Below, in pieces: positions 53,784 to 62,170 of a stretch of 64,000 bases of DNA; the stretch's first letter is position 1, and each line of letters starts with the position of its first letter. The stretch is from CBDBDZ01 sp965204215 (GTDB lineage: Bacteria > Pseudomonadota > Gammaproteobacteria > Pseudomonadales > GM7GCV1). Location: the NCBI GenBank assembly GCA_965204215.1, contig CBDBDZ010000013.1, positions 1,054,001-1,118,000 on the forward strand. Direction: 5' to 3'. The notes beneath the pieces were generated by a model. The model was given only the letters and a program-made list of their open reading frames with translations, did no database searches and had not been told where the DNA came from. The position numbers and the translations under genes are program-made.

Positions 53784-54707
53784 ATGAATAAAACAACTGT
53801 GCTAAAAAAATTGACTAAAGTTGAGCAGAATCAAAACCTGAAAACTGAAAGCCTGCTTACGCAATTATCAGCAAATTTACCTGATATGACTCCAGAAGTG
53901 CGTAAGGCTGCCATCTATTTAATTGATAACGCTAACGAAATTGGGTTAACCTCCATTCGGGAAATGGCAGTGGCAGCCCAGGTTAAGCCGAATTCCTTGA
54001 TTCGTATGGCTAATGCCATAGGGTTGGATGGCTATGAGAGTTTTCGCAAACCTTTCCGTGAATTATTAAAAAAAGCTAACGAAAATTTTCCCGACAGGGC
54101 AAGATGGTTACAAGCTTTGGGTAAAGGTGGTAATTTTGCGAATTTATATGCAGATATGGCAGCGGCTTCTATTAGCAATGTGGAAACCATGTACCGCTCT
54201 AACCAGTCATACTTGATTAAACTGGCTGCCGATCATATCGTTAAGTCACGTTGGACTTATATTTTAGGTGTGGGCTTGTCGAATTCGCTGGCTCAGAATT
54301 TTGCTTATACAGCGGGAATGGCTATTGATAAAATTAGTGCCATACCCAATAATAATTCCATGCCAATTGACGCTATTGCTAAATCGGATCATAGAGATGT
54401 GTTAATTGTGATGAGTTTTAAACCGTATCTCAAGGAAATTGTCGATGTCGTCGAGTTAGCAAAAAAAACGGGAATGACCATTATTGCTATTTCTGACACT
54501 TTGGCTTCGCCCATTGCATCGCCTGCTGATTATCGCTTTGTCGTGCAGGTTGATTCGCCACAATTTTTTACATCCACAGTGGCGCTTTCTGCATTTTTAG
54601 AAACACTGCTGGCCTTTGTTATTGCTGATGCTAGCGCTACTGTTATCACAAACATAGAACGCTTTCACAAACGCAGGCATGAGTTGGGAATTTATTATTC
54701 GCAATAA
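53784..54707 (+). CDS. MurR/RpiR-family transcriptional regulator
   Basis: A 307-residue regulator with an N-terminal HTH_6 domain (about 25-100; LTSIREMAVAAQVKPNSLIR is the recognition part) and a C-terminal SIS domain (about 130-270; YILGVGLSNSLAQNFAYTAG, LIVMSFKPYLKEIVDVVELAKK, IAISDTLASPI). SIS domains usually bind phosphosugars, but marine relatives are often found with methylamine and betaine genes. It is divergent from the dimethylglycine-dehydrogenase-like operon and precedes Rieske 2 by 27 bp, so it probably controls both directions. Confidence 0.88.
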   Translation: MNKTTVLKKLTKVEQNQNLKTESLLTQLSANLPDMTPEVRKAAIYLIDNANEIGLTSIREMAVAAQVKPNSLIRMANAIGLDGYESFRKPFRELLKKANENFPDRARWLQALGKGGNFANLYADMAAASISNVETMYRSNQSYLIKLAADHIVKSRWTYILGVGLSNSLAQNFAYTAGMAIDKISAIPNNNSMPIDAIAKSDHRDVLIVMSFKPYLKEIVDVVELAKKTGMTIIAISDTLASPIASPADYRFVVQVDSPQFFTSTVALSAFLETLLAFVIADASATVITNIERFHKRRHELGIYYSQ

Positions 54708-54734
54708 CCCTGGATAATCAAAATCAATTAAATT

Positions 54735-55823
54735 ATGAGCCAGGCACTTAAGAGTTTAGATGCGCGCTATTATATCGATGATAGCCTCTATCAATTGGAG
54801 CTTGACCAAATTCAAGCGAAGACGTGGCAGTTTGCAGGACATATTTCCACACTGCAAAGGGTTGGAGATTACTTTACTTTTGATATTGCGCAGCAGTCAT
54901 TATTTTGTATTAAAGACAAACAAGGCACTATTCAGACCTATTATAATGTGTGCCAGCACCGCGCGCATGAATTAATGAAAGGTGAGGGCAATAGCAAAAT
55001 TATTGTCTGTCCATATCACGCCTGGAGCTATGACCTGGAAGGTAAATTGCGCGCAGCGCCGAATGCTTCCTCAACCGCTCATTTTAACAGAGACGCCATT
55101 TGTTTAACTCAAGTTAAAACGGAAGTTTTTTGTGGATTTATCTTTGTCAACCTGGATAAAAAGGCTAAACCCATGTGCGACTGGTTTCCCAATGTTGAAC
55201 GGGAGCTTAGAAGTTATGTGCCGCATATTGATGACTTGAAAGTTTATAAATGGGTAGAGGTGCCAGAGAATTGCAATTGGAAAGTATCGGTTGAAAATTA
55301 TTCTGAATGCTATCATTGTGCGTTGAATCACCCGACCTTTGCCAATGGTGTGGTCAAACCTGAAACCTATGATATTCAGCCCCAGGGCTATTGCTTAAGG
55401 CATATCACAGAGTGCCAGAACATTGACCAAATGACATACCCTATTGATTTGGATAGCAATGAACATGCAGGGCATTACTCGTCATGGTTTCTGTGGCCTA
55501 TGTTTTCGTTTCAGGTTTACCCTGGAAATGTATTGAACACTTACCACTGGCGGCCAAGAGGAGTTGATAAGGTCGATTTGTTTAGAGGCTGGTATTACCG
55601 TGATGGTGAGCCAACCGAAGTGGCTGAACAATTAGCTATTCAGGATAGAGAAACCACTGTTGCTGAGGATATTTTATTAGTGGAGTCTGTGCAGCGTGGT
55701 ATGAATAGTAAGGGTTATATTCCAGGACCTTTAGTTTTAGATTCCAATGGCGGTGTCAAATCTGAACACTCAATTAAAGCGCTACAACAATGGACAAGAG
55801 AAGCGCTATTAACCTGGCAATAA
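54735..55823 (+). CDS. Rieske non-heme iron oxygenase 2, quaternary-ammonium type
   Basis: A 362-residue oxygenase alpha subunit. Rieske ligands C73, H75 (VCQHRAHEL) and C92, H95 (VCPYHAWSYDL). Catalytic iron site ENYSECYHCALNHPTF with bridging E191, H194 and H199. This ECYHC...H pattern is that of the carnitine (CntA), glycine betaine (GbcA) and stachydrine (Stc2) demethylases, so it likely removes a methyl group, or cleaves the C-N bond, of a quaternary amine. No ferredoxin reductase gene is adjacent. It lies between the RpiR-type regulator and the carboxymuconolactone-decarboxylase-like gene, with R2 copy c after it. Confidence 0.9.
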   Translation: MSQALKSLDARYYIDDSLYQLELDQIQAKTWQFAGHISTLQRVGDYFTFDIAQQSLFCIKDKQGTIQTYYNVCQHRAHELMKGEGNSKIIVCPYHAWSYDLEGKLRAAPNASSTAHFNRDAICLTQVKTEVFCGFIFVNLDKKAKPMCDWFPNVERELRSYVPHIDDLKVYKWVEVPENCNWKVSVENYSECYHCALNHPTFANGVVKPETYDIQPQGYCLRHITECQNIDQMTYPIDLDSNEHAGHYSSWFLWPMFSFQVYPGNVLNTYHWRPRGVDKVDLFRGWYYRDGEPTEVAEQLAIQDRETTVAEDILLVESVQRGMNSKGYIPGPLVLDSNGGVKSEHSIKALQQWTREALLTWQ

Positions 55824-55842
55824 AATATCGCTTCTGCGTATT

Positions 55843-55972
55843 TTATTGGTCACCATTGAAATACTAACAATATGCGAATTTGTTGCATTTCAATGGTTCT
55901 GGGCCAAGCTAGCGCTCGTCGGTAGCACTTCCTTGTGCCACATACTTAGCTCGGTATTTATGCCGAATTAAT
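55843..55972. repeat. R2 repeat, copy c
   Basis: CTGCGTATTTTATTGG, TTGAAATACTAACAAT, the hairpin core GCTAGCGCTCGTCGG, CTTCCTTGTGCCACATA and the end GCCGAATTAATA. Matches R2 copies a and b. It fills the gap between Rieske 2 and the next gene, within what would otherwise be one operon. Confidence 0.87.
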
Positions 55973-55991
55973 AACTACCAAGAGAAACCTT

Positions 55992-56372
55992 ATGAAAGAA
56001 GACTTTTTTGATATTGGCTTGCAACAGCGTAAAAACACTTTGGGTGCAGAATATGTTGAAAAAAACCTGACCGCAGCTGATGACTTTACCAGACCTTTTC
56101 AGGAAGCCATGACTGCATGGTGTTGGGGCTTTGGTTGGGGTGATGAGGCTATTGAGCCGAAAACGCGCTCTATGATGAACCTTGCCATGATTGGCGCTTT
56201 GGGAAAAATGCACGAGTGGGAGATTCATTGCAAGGGTGCACTAAATAATGGCGTAACAAAAGAAGAAATTCGCGCCATTATTCATGTGGTTGGTATATAT
56301 TGCGGCGTGCCCCAATCACTTGAATGTTTTCGTGTGGCTCGAAAAGTTTTAGAAGAAGCCGGTCAGTTGTAA
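55992..56372 (+). CDS. Carboxymuconolactone decarboxylase-family protein
   Basis: A 126-residue helical protein of the CMD/AhpD-like superfamily. Landmarks: GWGDEAIEPKTRSMMNLAMIGALG (about 50-73), HEWEIHCKGALNNGVTKEEIRAII (about 77-100) and GIYCGVPQSLECFRVA near the end. The general pattern is that of gamma-carboxymuconolactone decarboxylase (PcaC), but the CxxC of AhpD is absent. No other protocatechuate-pathway genes are here, so the real reaction is probably different, perhaps lactone handling or a peroxidase role. Confidence 0.8.
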   Translation: MKEDFFDIGLQQRKNTLGAEYVEKNLTAADDFTRPFQEAMTAWCWGFGWGDEAIEPKTRSMMNLAMIGALGKMHEWEIHCKGALNNGVTKEEIRAIIHVVGIYCGVPQSLECFRVARKVLEEAGQL

Positions 56373-56382
56373 GCAAATTCAG

Positions 56383-57150
56383 TTGAAAGATTACAATCAT
56401 TTGTTAAAACCTATCGAGCAGGCAGTTGTTGAGGCAGGGAGCAAAATTATGGAAATTTATCAACAACCACCGGAAGCCGATATCAAACTTGATGGTTCGC
56501 CAGTTACTATTGCGGATAAGGCAGCAGAGGCTATTATTCTGCCTGTTTTACAAGCCATAGCGCCTGAAATTACCATCATTTCAGAGGAAAATGCGTTAAG
56601 CCATAATATTGTCGCACCTGAAATCTTTTTTTTGGTTGACCCTTTGGATGGTACTAAAGAATTTTTAAGGCGTGATGGTTTAGGGGCATTTACTGTCAAT
56701 GTGGCGATAGTTAAAAATAATAAACCGGTATTAGGCGTGGTCTATGCGCCTGCTTTAAAGCGTTTATTTTCAGGTTCAGGTTCAGGTTGTTTTGAACAAA
56801 GTGATAATCAGCCGACAAGGCAATCTATTTCAGTGAGGGATGTGCCATCAACAGGGGTATTAGCGGTAGCCAGCAAATCACATCGTGATGAGGCTACTGA
56901 CAACTGGCTGGAAGAAAATAATATCAGGGATACCATATCCACAGGTTCATCATTAAAATTTTGTTTAATCGCCGCAGGTGAAGCTGATGTTTACCCGCGC
57001 TTTGGCCCTACTATGGAATGGGATACTGCCGCAGGTCATGCCGTGCTGGTCGCTGCGGGAGGGCGTGTAGAAAACCCTGATGGCAGTGAGTTTTGCTATG
57101 GTAAACCTGAGTATCGCAATAGCGCTTTTATTGCTCGGGGTTGTTTTTGA
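56383..57150 (+). CDS. CysQ-type 3'(2'),5'-bisphosphate nucleotidase / inositol monophosphatase family
   Basis: A 255-residue Mg2+-dependent phosphatase. Metal site motifs: EEN (about 65-67, in IISEENALS), LVDPLDGTKEFLRRDGLGAFTVNVA (about 85-109) and MEWDTAAGHAVLVAAGG (about 209-225). The DPLDGTKEF form is that of CysQ, which recycles 3'-phosphoadenosine 5'-phosphate in sulfate assimilation; inositol or other sugar monophosphate activity is possible. The start is TTG at 56383, 10 bp after the previous stop. It overlaps the DddP gene by one base. A CysQ within an osmolyte operon is unusual and may reflect sulfur metabolism. Confidence 0.85.
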   Translation: MKDYNHLLKPIEQAVVEAGSKIMEIYQQPPEADIKLDGSPVTIADKAAEAIILPVLQAIAPEITIISEENALSHNIVAPEIFFLVDPLDGTKEFLRRDGLGAFTVNVAIVKNNKPVLGVVYAPALKRLFSGSGSGCFEQSDNQPTRQSISVRDVPSTGVLAVASKSHRDEATDNWLEENNIRDTISTGSSLKFCLIAAGEADVYPRFGPTMEWDTAAGHAVLVAAGGRVENPDGSEFCYGKPEYRNSAFIARGCF

Positions 57151-58367
57151 TGCAGTTCTGGGAGACAGAATTTGAATTGCCTGCGATTAATTGGCAACGT
57201 CTGCATCAATGGCGTACTGAGCGCTTAAAGTCTGAACTTGAAACTCATGGCGCGGCAATGGTGGTTATTGTCAATCCCATTTGCATGCGCTACGCCATTG
57301 ATTATCGTAATTATGCATTGTTTCAAACCCATATTCCATCGACTTATTTATTCTACCCCTGTGAAGGCAAGGCTGTTATTCACGGCGCCTATCAACCCAG
57401 TGAAACGCTTGATATTGAATCGCGAGAAGCCAGAGCTATTTCATTTTTTGACGGTGGCAATCACATTGAACAGTATGCCGAACAGTTTGCTCAGGATGTG
57501 TTGAATTATTTGCAGGTGGACCTGGCTACAGATAATCGCAGGGTGGCACTTGAATATGTCAACCCTACATTGGTTCAAGCATTGGAACGCAAAGGTTTAG
57601 AGGTGATTGACGGTGTGCCTGTTACCGAAATGGCAAGAACCATTAAGTCGGAAGATGAGATTGCATGCATTAAAGTTGCAGTGCAGGTGGCGCAGAAGGG
57701 TATTGATAAAATGCGCACTGCTATGTTGCCTGGTGTCAGTGAATTGCAGTTGTGGGGGTTACTCAATTACAACAATATTATTTACGATGGCGACTGGCAC
57801 GAAGGAAGAATGCTGGCTTCTGGTCCGCGCATTAACCCCTGGTTACAAGAGGCAACACCGCGCAGAGTCTGCGCAGGCGATTTAGTGGGTTTTGATACCG
57901 ATATGATAGGTCCCAATGGTTATTTTGCCGATGTTTCGCGCACGCTGTTTTGTGGGCTGGAATCAGGAGCCAGACCAACGCTCAGGCAAAAACAGCTTTA
58001 TGCTTATGCAGTGGAAGAAATTGAACACAATTTGAATTTGGTGAAAGATGGCGTTGACTTTGAGACATTTAGACAAAATGTCTGGCAAACCCCTGAAGAG
58101 TTTCAACATAATGCCTATTCCTGCTTGTTACATGGGGTAGGAATGTGTGATGAGTACCCACAAATCAAGCACCCATTTAGACAGCCTTTTATCGACAAAA
58201 ATTGTTATTCAGGTGAACTAAAAGCCGGCATGGTCGTCTGTATTGAAAGTTATATTGGCGCCGTTGGTGAGACCGATGGTGTTAAATTAGAGCAACAGGT
58301 ATTAATTACTAAAGAAGGTTATGAATTGTTATCAACCTACCCCTATGAAGACTGTCTTTTAAATTAA
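57150..58367 (+). CDS. dddP: DMSP lyase DddP (M24 peptidase fold)
   Basis: DddP cleaves dimethylsulfoniopropionate to dimethyl sulfide and acrylate. The 405-residue protein has the pita-bread M24 fold with metal ligands D249, D251 (FDTDMIG), D261 (FADVSRT), H328 (LLHGVG), E366 (CIESY) and E381 (KLEQQ). Y323, five residues before H328, and D334, six after it in HGVGMCDEYP, match in spacing the Tyr366 and catalytic Asp377 of characterised DddP (as I recall its numbering), as do the gaps between metal ligands. Ordinary prolidases and creatinases lack this HGVGMCDE pattern. ATG 57150 overlaps the cysQ-type stop codon. A cytoplasmic enzyme; no signal peptide. Could be a relative with a shifted substrate. 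Confidence 0.85.
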   Translation: MQFWETEFELPAINWQRLHQWRTERLKSELETHGAAMVVIVNPICMRYAIDYRNYALFQTHIPSTYLFYPCEGKAVIHGAYQPSETLDIESREARAISFFDGGNHIEQYAEQFAQDVLNYLQVDLATDNRRVALEYVNPTLVQALERKGLEVIDGVPVTEMARTIKSEDEIACIKVAVQVAQKGIDKMRTAMLPGVSELQLWGLLNYNNIIYDGDWHEGRMLASGPRINPWLQEATPRRVCAGDLVGFDTDMIGPNGYFADVSRTLFCGLESGARPTLRQKQLYAYAVEEIEHNLNLVKDGVDFETFRQNVWQTPEEFQHNAYSCLLHGVGMCDEYPQIKHPFRQPFIDKNCYSGELKAGMVVCIESYIGAVGETDGVKLEQQVLITKEGYELLSTYPYEDCLLN

Positions 58368-58386
58368 TTTGAACATAAACCCATCA

Positions 58387-59838
58387 ATGAACGTACAAGA
58401 CTTAACCAGGCATCAATATCATTTTTATATCAACGGCGAATGGGTAAACCCTAAGCGCGAAGAGACTATAGCTGTTGTTAACCCTGCTACCGAAAAGGCT
58501 TTTATGAGTTTAACATCGGGCAATGCCAACGATGTTGACAGTGCGGTAAAAGCAGCGCGCAGGGCTTTTGATAATTACGCTACCTGGAGTATACAGCAGC
58601 GCCTTGATTTATTGGAAAGCATCTACGAAGGTTATCAAAACCGATTTGATGAAATAGCACTGGCTATGTCCACTGAAATGGGAGCGCCTATAGATTTGGC
58701 GGTGGGTTATCAGGCCACATTAGGGTTAAATCATATTCGCAGTGCAATTAACGCATTAAAAGCGTTTGAATTTGAATATGAAGAGAATAACTTCGGGACA
58801 AAAATGTTAATACGTCATGAACCAATTGGCGTATGCGGGATGATAACGCCGTGGAATTGGCCGATGAATCAGGTTACAGTTAAAGTTGCTCCAGCATTGG
58901 CGACGGGTTGTACCATGGTATTAAAACCCAGTGAAGAATCGCCATTAAGTGCCATTATTTTTGCAGAAATTATAGATAACGCTGGCGCGCCAGCAGGGGT
59001 ATTTAACCTGGTGCAGGGCTACGGTCAAATAGTGGGTGAAGCCATGTCATCACATCCCGATATTGATATGATGTCATTCACCGGTTCAACCCGGGGGGGT
59101 ATAGCCGTGGCGAAAACCTCGGCAGATACGGTCAAACGCGTCTGTCAGGAACTTGGAGGAAAATCTGCTAATATTTTATTGGAAGATACCGACGTACTCA
59201 AAGCGGTAGAAGAAGGTATTTATTATTGCTTTAACAATAGCGGTCAATCTTGTAATGCTCCAACCCGAATGTTGCTGCCCAAACATTTAATGCAGCAGGC
59301 CATTGAGGTAGCACAGAAAACAGTGGAAACTATTGAAGTTGACGACCCTGCCAAACCAGGAGAGCATTTGGGACCCGTAGTCAACAGCAGTCAATATGAA
59401 AAAATACAAGGCTTGATCCAAGCGGGAATTGATGAAGGGGCAACCCTGGTAACAGGCGGTGTTGGTAGGCCGGAAGGACTTGATACAGGCTATTATGTAA
59501 AACCCACAGTGTTTGCGAATGTGAATAATCAGATGCGCATTGCTCGCGAAGAAATTTTTGGTCCAGTGATTGCGTTGTTGGGTTATGATAACGAAGAAGA
59601 AGCCATAGCGATAGCCAATGATAGTGTCTACGGTTTAGCGGGTTATGTCAGTTCTGACAACAAGGAACATGCCATTGAAGTGGCCAGGAAAATTCGTGCA
59701 GGACAAATTGCAATTAATTACACTGGTGGCACAACCAATTCGCCTTTTGGCGGTTATAAACGCTCAGGCAACGGGCGAGAAAAAGGGCGTTGGGGACTTG
59801 CAGATTATTTGGAACTAAAAGCGATTACAGGCGTTTGA
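58387..59838 (+). CDS. Aldehyde dehydrogenase, NAD(P)-dependent
   Basis: A 483-residue aldehyde dehydrogenase. Motifs: ITPWNWPMNQVTVKVAPALATGCTMVLKPSEESPLS (read in parts, about 153-188), the glycine-rich FTGSTRGG, the Glu base in ELGGKSANILLED (about 259-271) and the catalytic Cys in NNSGQSCNAPTRML (about 289-302). The closing SPFGGYKRSGNGREKG is typical. It is close to the betaine-aldehyde/semialdehyde group, so it can oxidise a semialdehyde or other aldehyde coming from the pathway. ATG 58387 gives a standard start; TTG 58369, 1 bp after dddP, is another possibility and would fit translational coupling. Confidence 0.9.
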   Translation: MNVQDLTRHQYHFYINGEWVNPKREETIAVVNPATEKAFMSLTSGNANDVDSAVKAARRAFDNYATWSIQQRLDLLESIYEGYQNRFDEIALAMSTEMGAPIDLAVGYQATLGLNHIRSAINALKAFEFEYEENNFGTKMLIRHEPIGVCGMITPWNWPMNQVTVKVAPALATGCTMVLKPSEESPLSAIIFAEIIDNAGAPAGVFNLVQGYGQIVGEAMSSHPDIDMMSFTGSTRGGIAVAKTSADTVKRVCQELGGKSANILLEDTDVLKAVEEGIYYCFNNSGQSCNAPTRMLLPKHLMQQAIEVAQKTVETIEVDDPAKPGEHLGPVVNSSQYEKIQGLIQAGIDEGATLVTGGVGRPEGLDTGYYVKPTVFANVNNQMRIAREEIFGPVIALLGYDNEEEAIAIANDSVYGLAGYVSSDNKEHAIEVARKIRAGQIAINYTGGTTNSPFGGYKRSGNGREKGRWGLADYLELKAITGV

Positions 59839-59893
59839 TTTTGAGTGAGACTATCTTGTATCATGCAATGGTCTTATTGCGCAAAACTCTCAC
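59832..59893. repeat. R3 remnant joined to an R1 arm
   Basis: TTTGATTTTGAGTGAGAC, TATCTTGTATCATGCAATGG and TCTT (59833-59875) is a shortened R3 copy. Directly after it, ATTGCGCAAAACTCTCAC (59876-59893) is an R1 right arm. The R1 arm, read on the minus strand, encodes the last residues of the acyl-CoA ligase. Confidence 0.75.
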
Positions 59894-61439
59894 TTTGATA
59901 TAATAAAAATTTTTGCACTTTTCCTGATGCGTTGCGCGGCAGTGACGCTACAAAGCTAAATTTGGCAGGTACTTTGTAATTTGCCATTGTTTCGCGGCAC
60001 CATGTTGTCAGTGTTTCAGAATTTAATGCTGTCTTGCTAACAATAAAGGCATGACCAACTTCACCCATGTGCTGATGCTGAACACCTGTAACGGCGACAT
60101 CCAGGATATCGGGATGCGTGAGTAATAAGTTTTCTATTTCAGCAGGGTAGCAGTTAAAGCCGCCACAAATATACATGTCTTTTTTACGGTCTGTGACTTT
60201 AATATAGCCTTTTTCATCCATCCAGCCTATATCACCAGTATCCATCCAACCTTCACTATCTATGGCTTTTTGAGTGGCTTTGGGATCTTCAAAATAGCCC
60301 TGCATAACTGCCATACCTTTGACTTTTATTGTGCCTAAGTTGTTAGGAGGTACTGTTTGGTCATTGCTGTCAACTATTTTTACATCCAAACCTTCCAATG
60401 CTTTGCCTGCTGTATTGGCAATGGTTTCTATAGCATCGCCTTTACGGCAGATACTGACCACTCCGCACTCAGTTAGTCCATAACCTGTATAGACTTCATC
60501 AATACCCAGAACACTTTGCATATCTCTAACTAATTGAACCGGTACGGTTGCGGCGCCTGTTACGGCGCAGCGCAAGCTCGATACATCGTATTGTGCCCTG
60601 CTGGTATCGGCGAGTAGCGATTGAAAAAGTGTAGGGGCGCCGGGTAACATACTGATACGTTCTTGCCCAATTCGTTGTAATATTTTAGGGGCATCAAATA
60701 CGGACTCTGGATAGATAGTTGCCCCAGTCAAAAGGCAACTTAACCATCCGGCCTTGTAGCCGAAAGTATGGAAGAATGGGTTGACGATAAGGTAGTTGTC
60801 ATCAGTGCTTAAATTGACCGCATCAGACCATTTTATAAAGGTATCCACTACTTGTTGATGGTTGCTCATTACCCCTTTAGGCTTGCCTGTTGTGCCGGAG
60901 GTATACATAATGTCACACAACATGGTAGCTTTGACAGCGGTGCTGCGCTTATTTAATTCTGTATCGCTGATGACATTTCCACTTTGTAGAAAATTATCTA
61001 ATGTCTGGTAAGCAGTATCGGCACCACGTATCAAAATTGTCTGCTGTAATTTTGGATGTTCAAAAGGCTCAATTAATTTCGGGTAGTGAGTGTCCAAAAA
61101 ATCGCAAAGGGTAAATAATAAACGGCTTTGTGACAGCGTTAAAATTTCACTTGCCTCAATACCTTTGTAGCGCGTATTCATAGGTACTAAAATACAACCT
61201 GCCATCTGTCCACCAATAGCTATCCATATCCATTCGTGGATATTGGGTGCCCATATTGAAAAGCGTTCATTGGGTTGTATTTCGTTGGCAATGAAGGCTT
61301 TGGCTACTTGCCTGGCTTTTTGCAGAAGTTCAACGTAATTTAGCTGAATATTGTCGATAACCGCAGCATTGTCGCCCCACTGGTCTGCGGCATATTCCAA
61401 AACTTGAGGTATGGTTGCAGGTTTAACAAATGCTTTCAT
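59874..61439 (-). CDS. Acyl-CoA ligase, AMP-binding (FadD3-like)
   Basis: A 521-residue adenylate-forming enzyme that links a carboxylic acid to CoA. Motifs: the P-loop MYTSGTTGKPKGVMSNHQ (about 178-195), VYTGYGLTECG (about 320-330), GWMDTGDIGWMDEKGYIKV (about 397-415), DRKKDMYICGGFNCYPAE and the C-terminal PRNASGKVQKFLL with the catalytic Lys. The FCGG/ICGG variants and length fit medium-chain or ring-acid ligases such as FadD3. Its last residues SESFAQ are encoded by an R1 arm, followed by R3. It is transcribed with the SnoaL-like gene 12 bp upstream. Confidence 0.87.
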   Translation of the reverse strand: MKAFVKPATIPQVLEYAADQWGDNAAVIDNIQLNYVELLQKARQVAKAFIANEIQPNERFSIWAPNIHEWIWIAIGGQMAGCILVPMNTRYKGIEASEILTLSQSRLLFTLCDFLDTHYPKLIEPFEHPKLQQTILIRGADTAYQTLDNFLQSGNVISDTELNKRSTAVKATMLCDIMYTSGTTGKPKGVMSNHQQVVDTFIKWSDAVNLSTDDNYLIVNPFFHTFGYKAGWLSCLLTGATIYPESVFDAPKILQRIGQERISMLPGAPTLFQSLLADTSRAQYDVSSLRCAVTGAATVPVQLVRDMQSVLGIDEVYTGYGLTECGVVSICRKGDAIETIANTAGKALEGLDVKIVDSNDQTVPPNNLGTIKVKGMAVMQGYFEDPKATQKAIDSEGWMDTGDIGWMDEKGYIKVTDRKKDMYICGGFNCYPAEIENLLLTHPDILDVAVTGVQHQHMGEVGHAFIVSKTALNSETLTTWCRETMANYKVPAKFSFVASLPRNASGKVQKFLLYQSESFAQ

Positions 61440-61451
61440 GGTGTGAATCAG

Positions 61452-62075
61452 TTACCTGACTTTGATTTTGGGGTAAGGTGCATTGTCACGCATGGTTTTT
61501 AGAAATTGTTCAAGAGGGGCTGGTGCTGCGACCTGAGGTGTGTTGTCAGTGGGTGGATTTTTCCAAAATCTTTCCCACGATGGAAATAATTGGTGATAAG
61601 CGCCTTCATAGGGTTCACGCTCAGTCCAGCGCATTTTATTATCGCCTATTGGCGGTTTGTTCAAGTCGGTTGCATACCAGTAACAAGGAAGCCTGCGTCT
61701 AAAATACCAGCGGCCATCAATGCGTTGATAGTTATCCCAGTAGATCATTTGCATGATGATCCACTCTTTGTCGGTTTCGTGTTCGTTCTTGGAATAGACA
61801 ATGCCATGGGCGTTATCGGCATCATCAAACTCAATGATATGATTGCCTATATGGTGCGATGTTCCTGTAAACTGTAAACGCAAAGTGTCATCTAACCAAC
61901 GCTTGAGGTGAGAGCGTCCCTTTAATTCTTTGGATACCTGAATGTCTTCGGCAAATAAATTGACATGTGCGTCCAGGTCACGCATATCCAGTGAAAGTGA
62001 ATATTTAGCGGCTAATTGGCGAATTTCGTCGATGGACTCTAATCTATCTAAACGCTGTAAAAGGTTTGTTTGCAT
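61452..62075 (-). CDS. SnoaL/NTF2-like protein
   Basis: A 207-residue protein with an NTF2-like cone fold. The start LDRLESIDEIRQLAAKYSLSLDMRDLDAHVNLFAED (read in parts) holds the family's first helices, and TGTSHHIGNHIIEF and WYFRRRLPCYWY are core strands. Such proteins act as small isomerases, dehydratases or oxygenase beta-like subunits, for example on steroid or aromatic compounds. The C-terminal tail after residue 160 is Pro-rich. It precedes the acyl-CoA ligase gene, and with it may belong to a lipid or steroid-like catabolic cluster. Confidence 0.75.
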   Translation of the reverse strand: MQTNLLQRLDRLESIDEIRQLAAKYSLSLDMRDLDAHVNLFAEDIQVSKELKGRSHLKRWLDDTLRLQFTGTSHHIGNHIIEFDDADNAHGIVYSKNEHETDKEWIIMQMIYWDNYQRIDGRWYFRRRLPCYWYATDLNKPPIGDNKMRWTEREPYEGAYHQLFPSWERFWKNPPTDNTPQVAAPAPLEQFLKTMRDNAPYPKIKVR

Positions 62076-62170
62076 AAAAAAGTCGGTGGTGCGATAATTT
62101 GGGTTTAAGTATTATATTCCATTTGATTTCTCAACAATTCTCATCTTAACTGAAGTGCTATAAAAACATT

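Noticed and set aside
55992..56372. pcaC of a protocatechuate pathway
   Set aside because: No other protocatechuate genes are present; only the superfamily can be claimed.
57150..58367. Annotation as creatinase or Xaa-Pro peptidase
   Set aside because: The HGVGMCDE motif and the Asp six residues after the metal His are DddP features; peptidases of this fold differ there.
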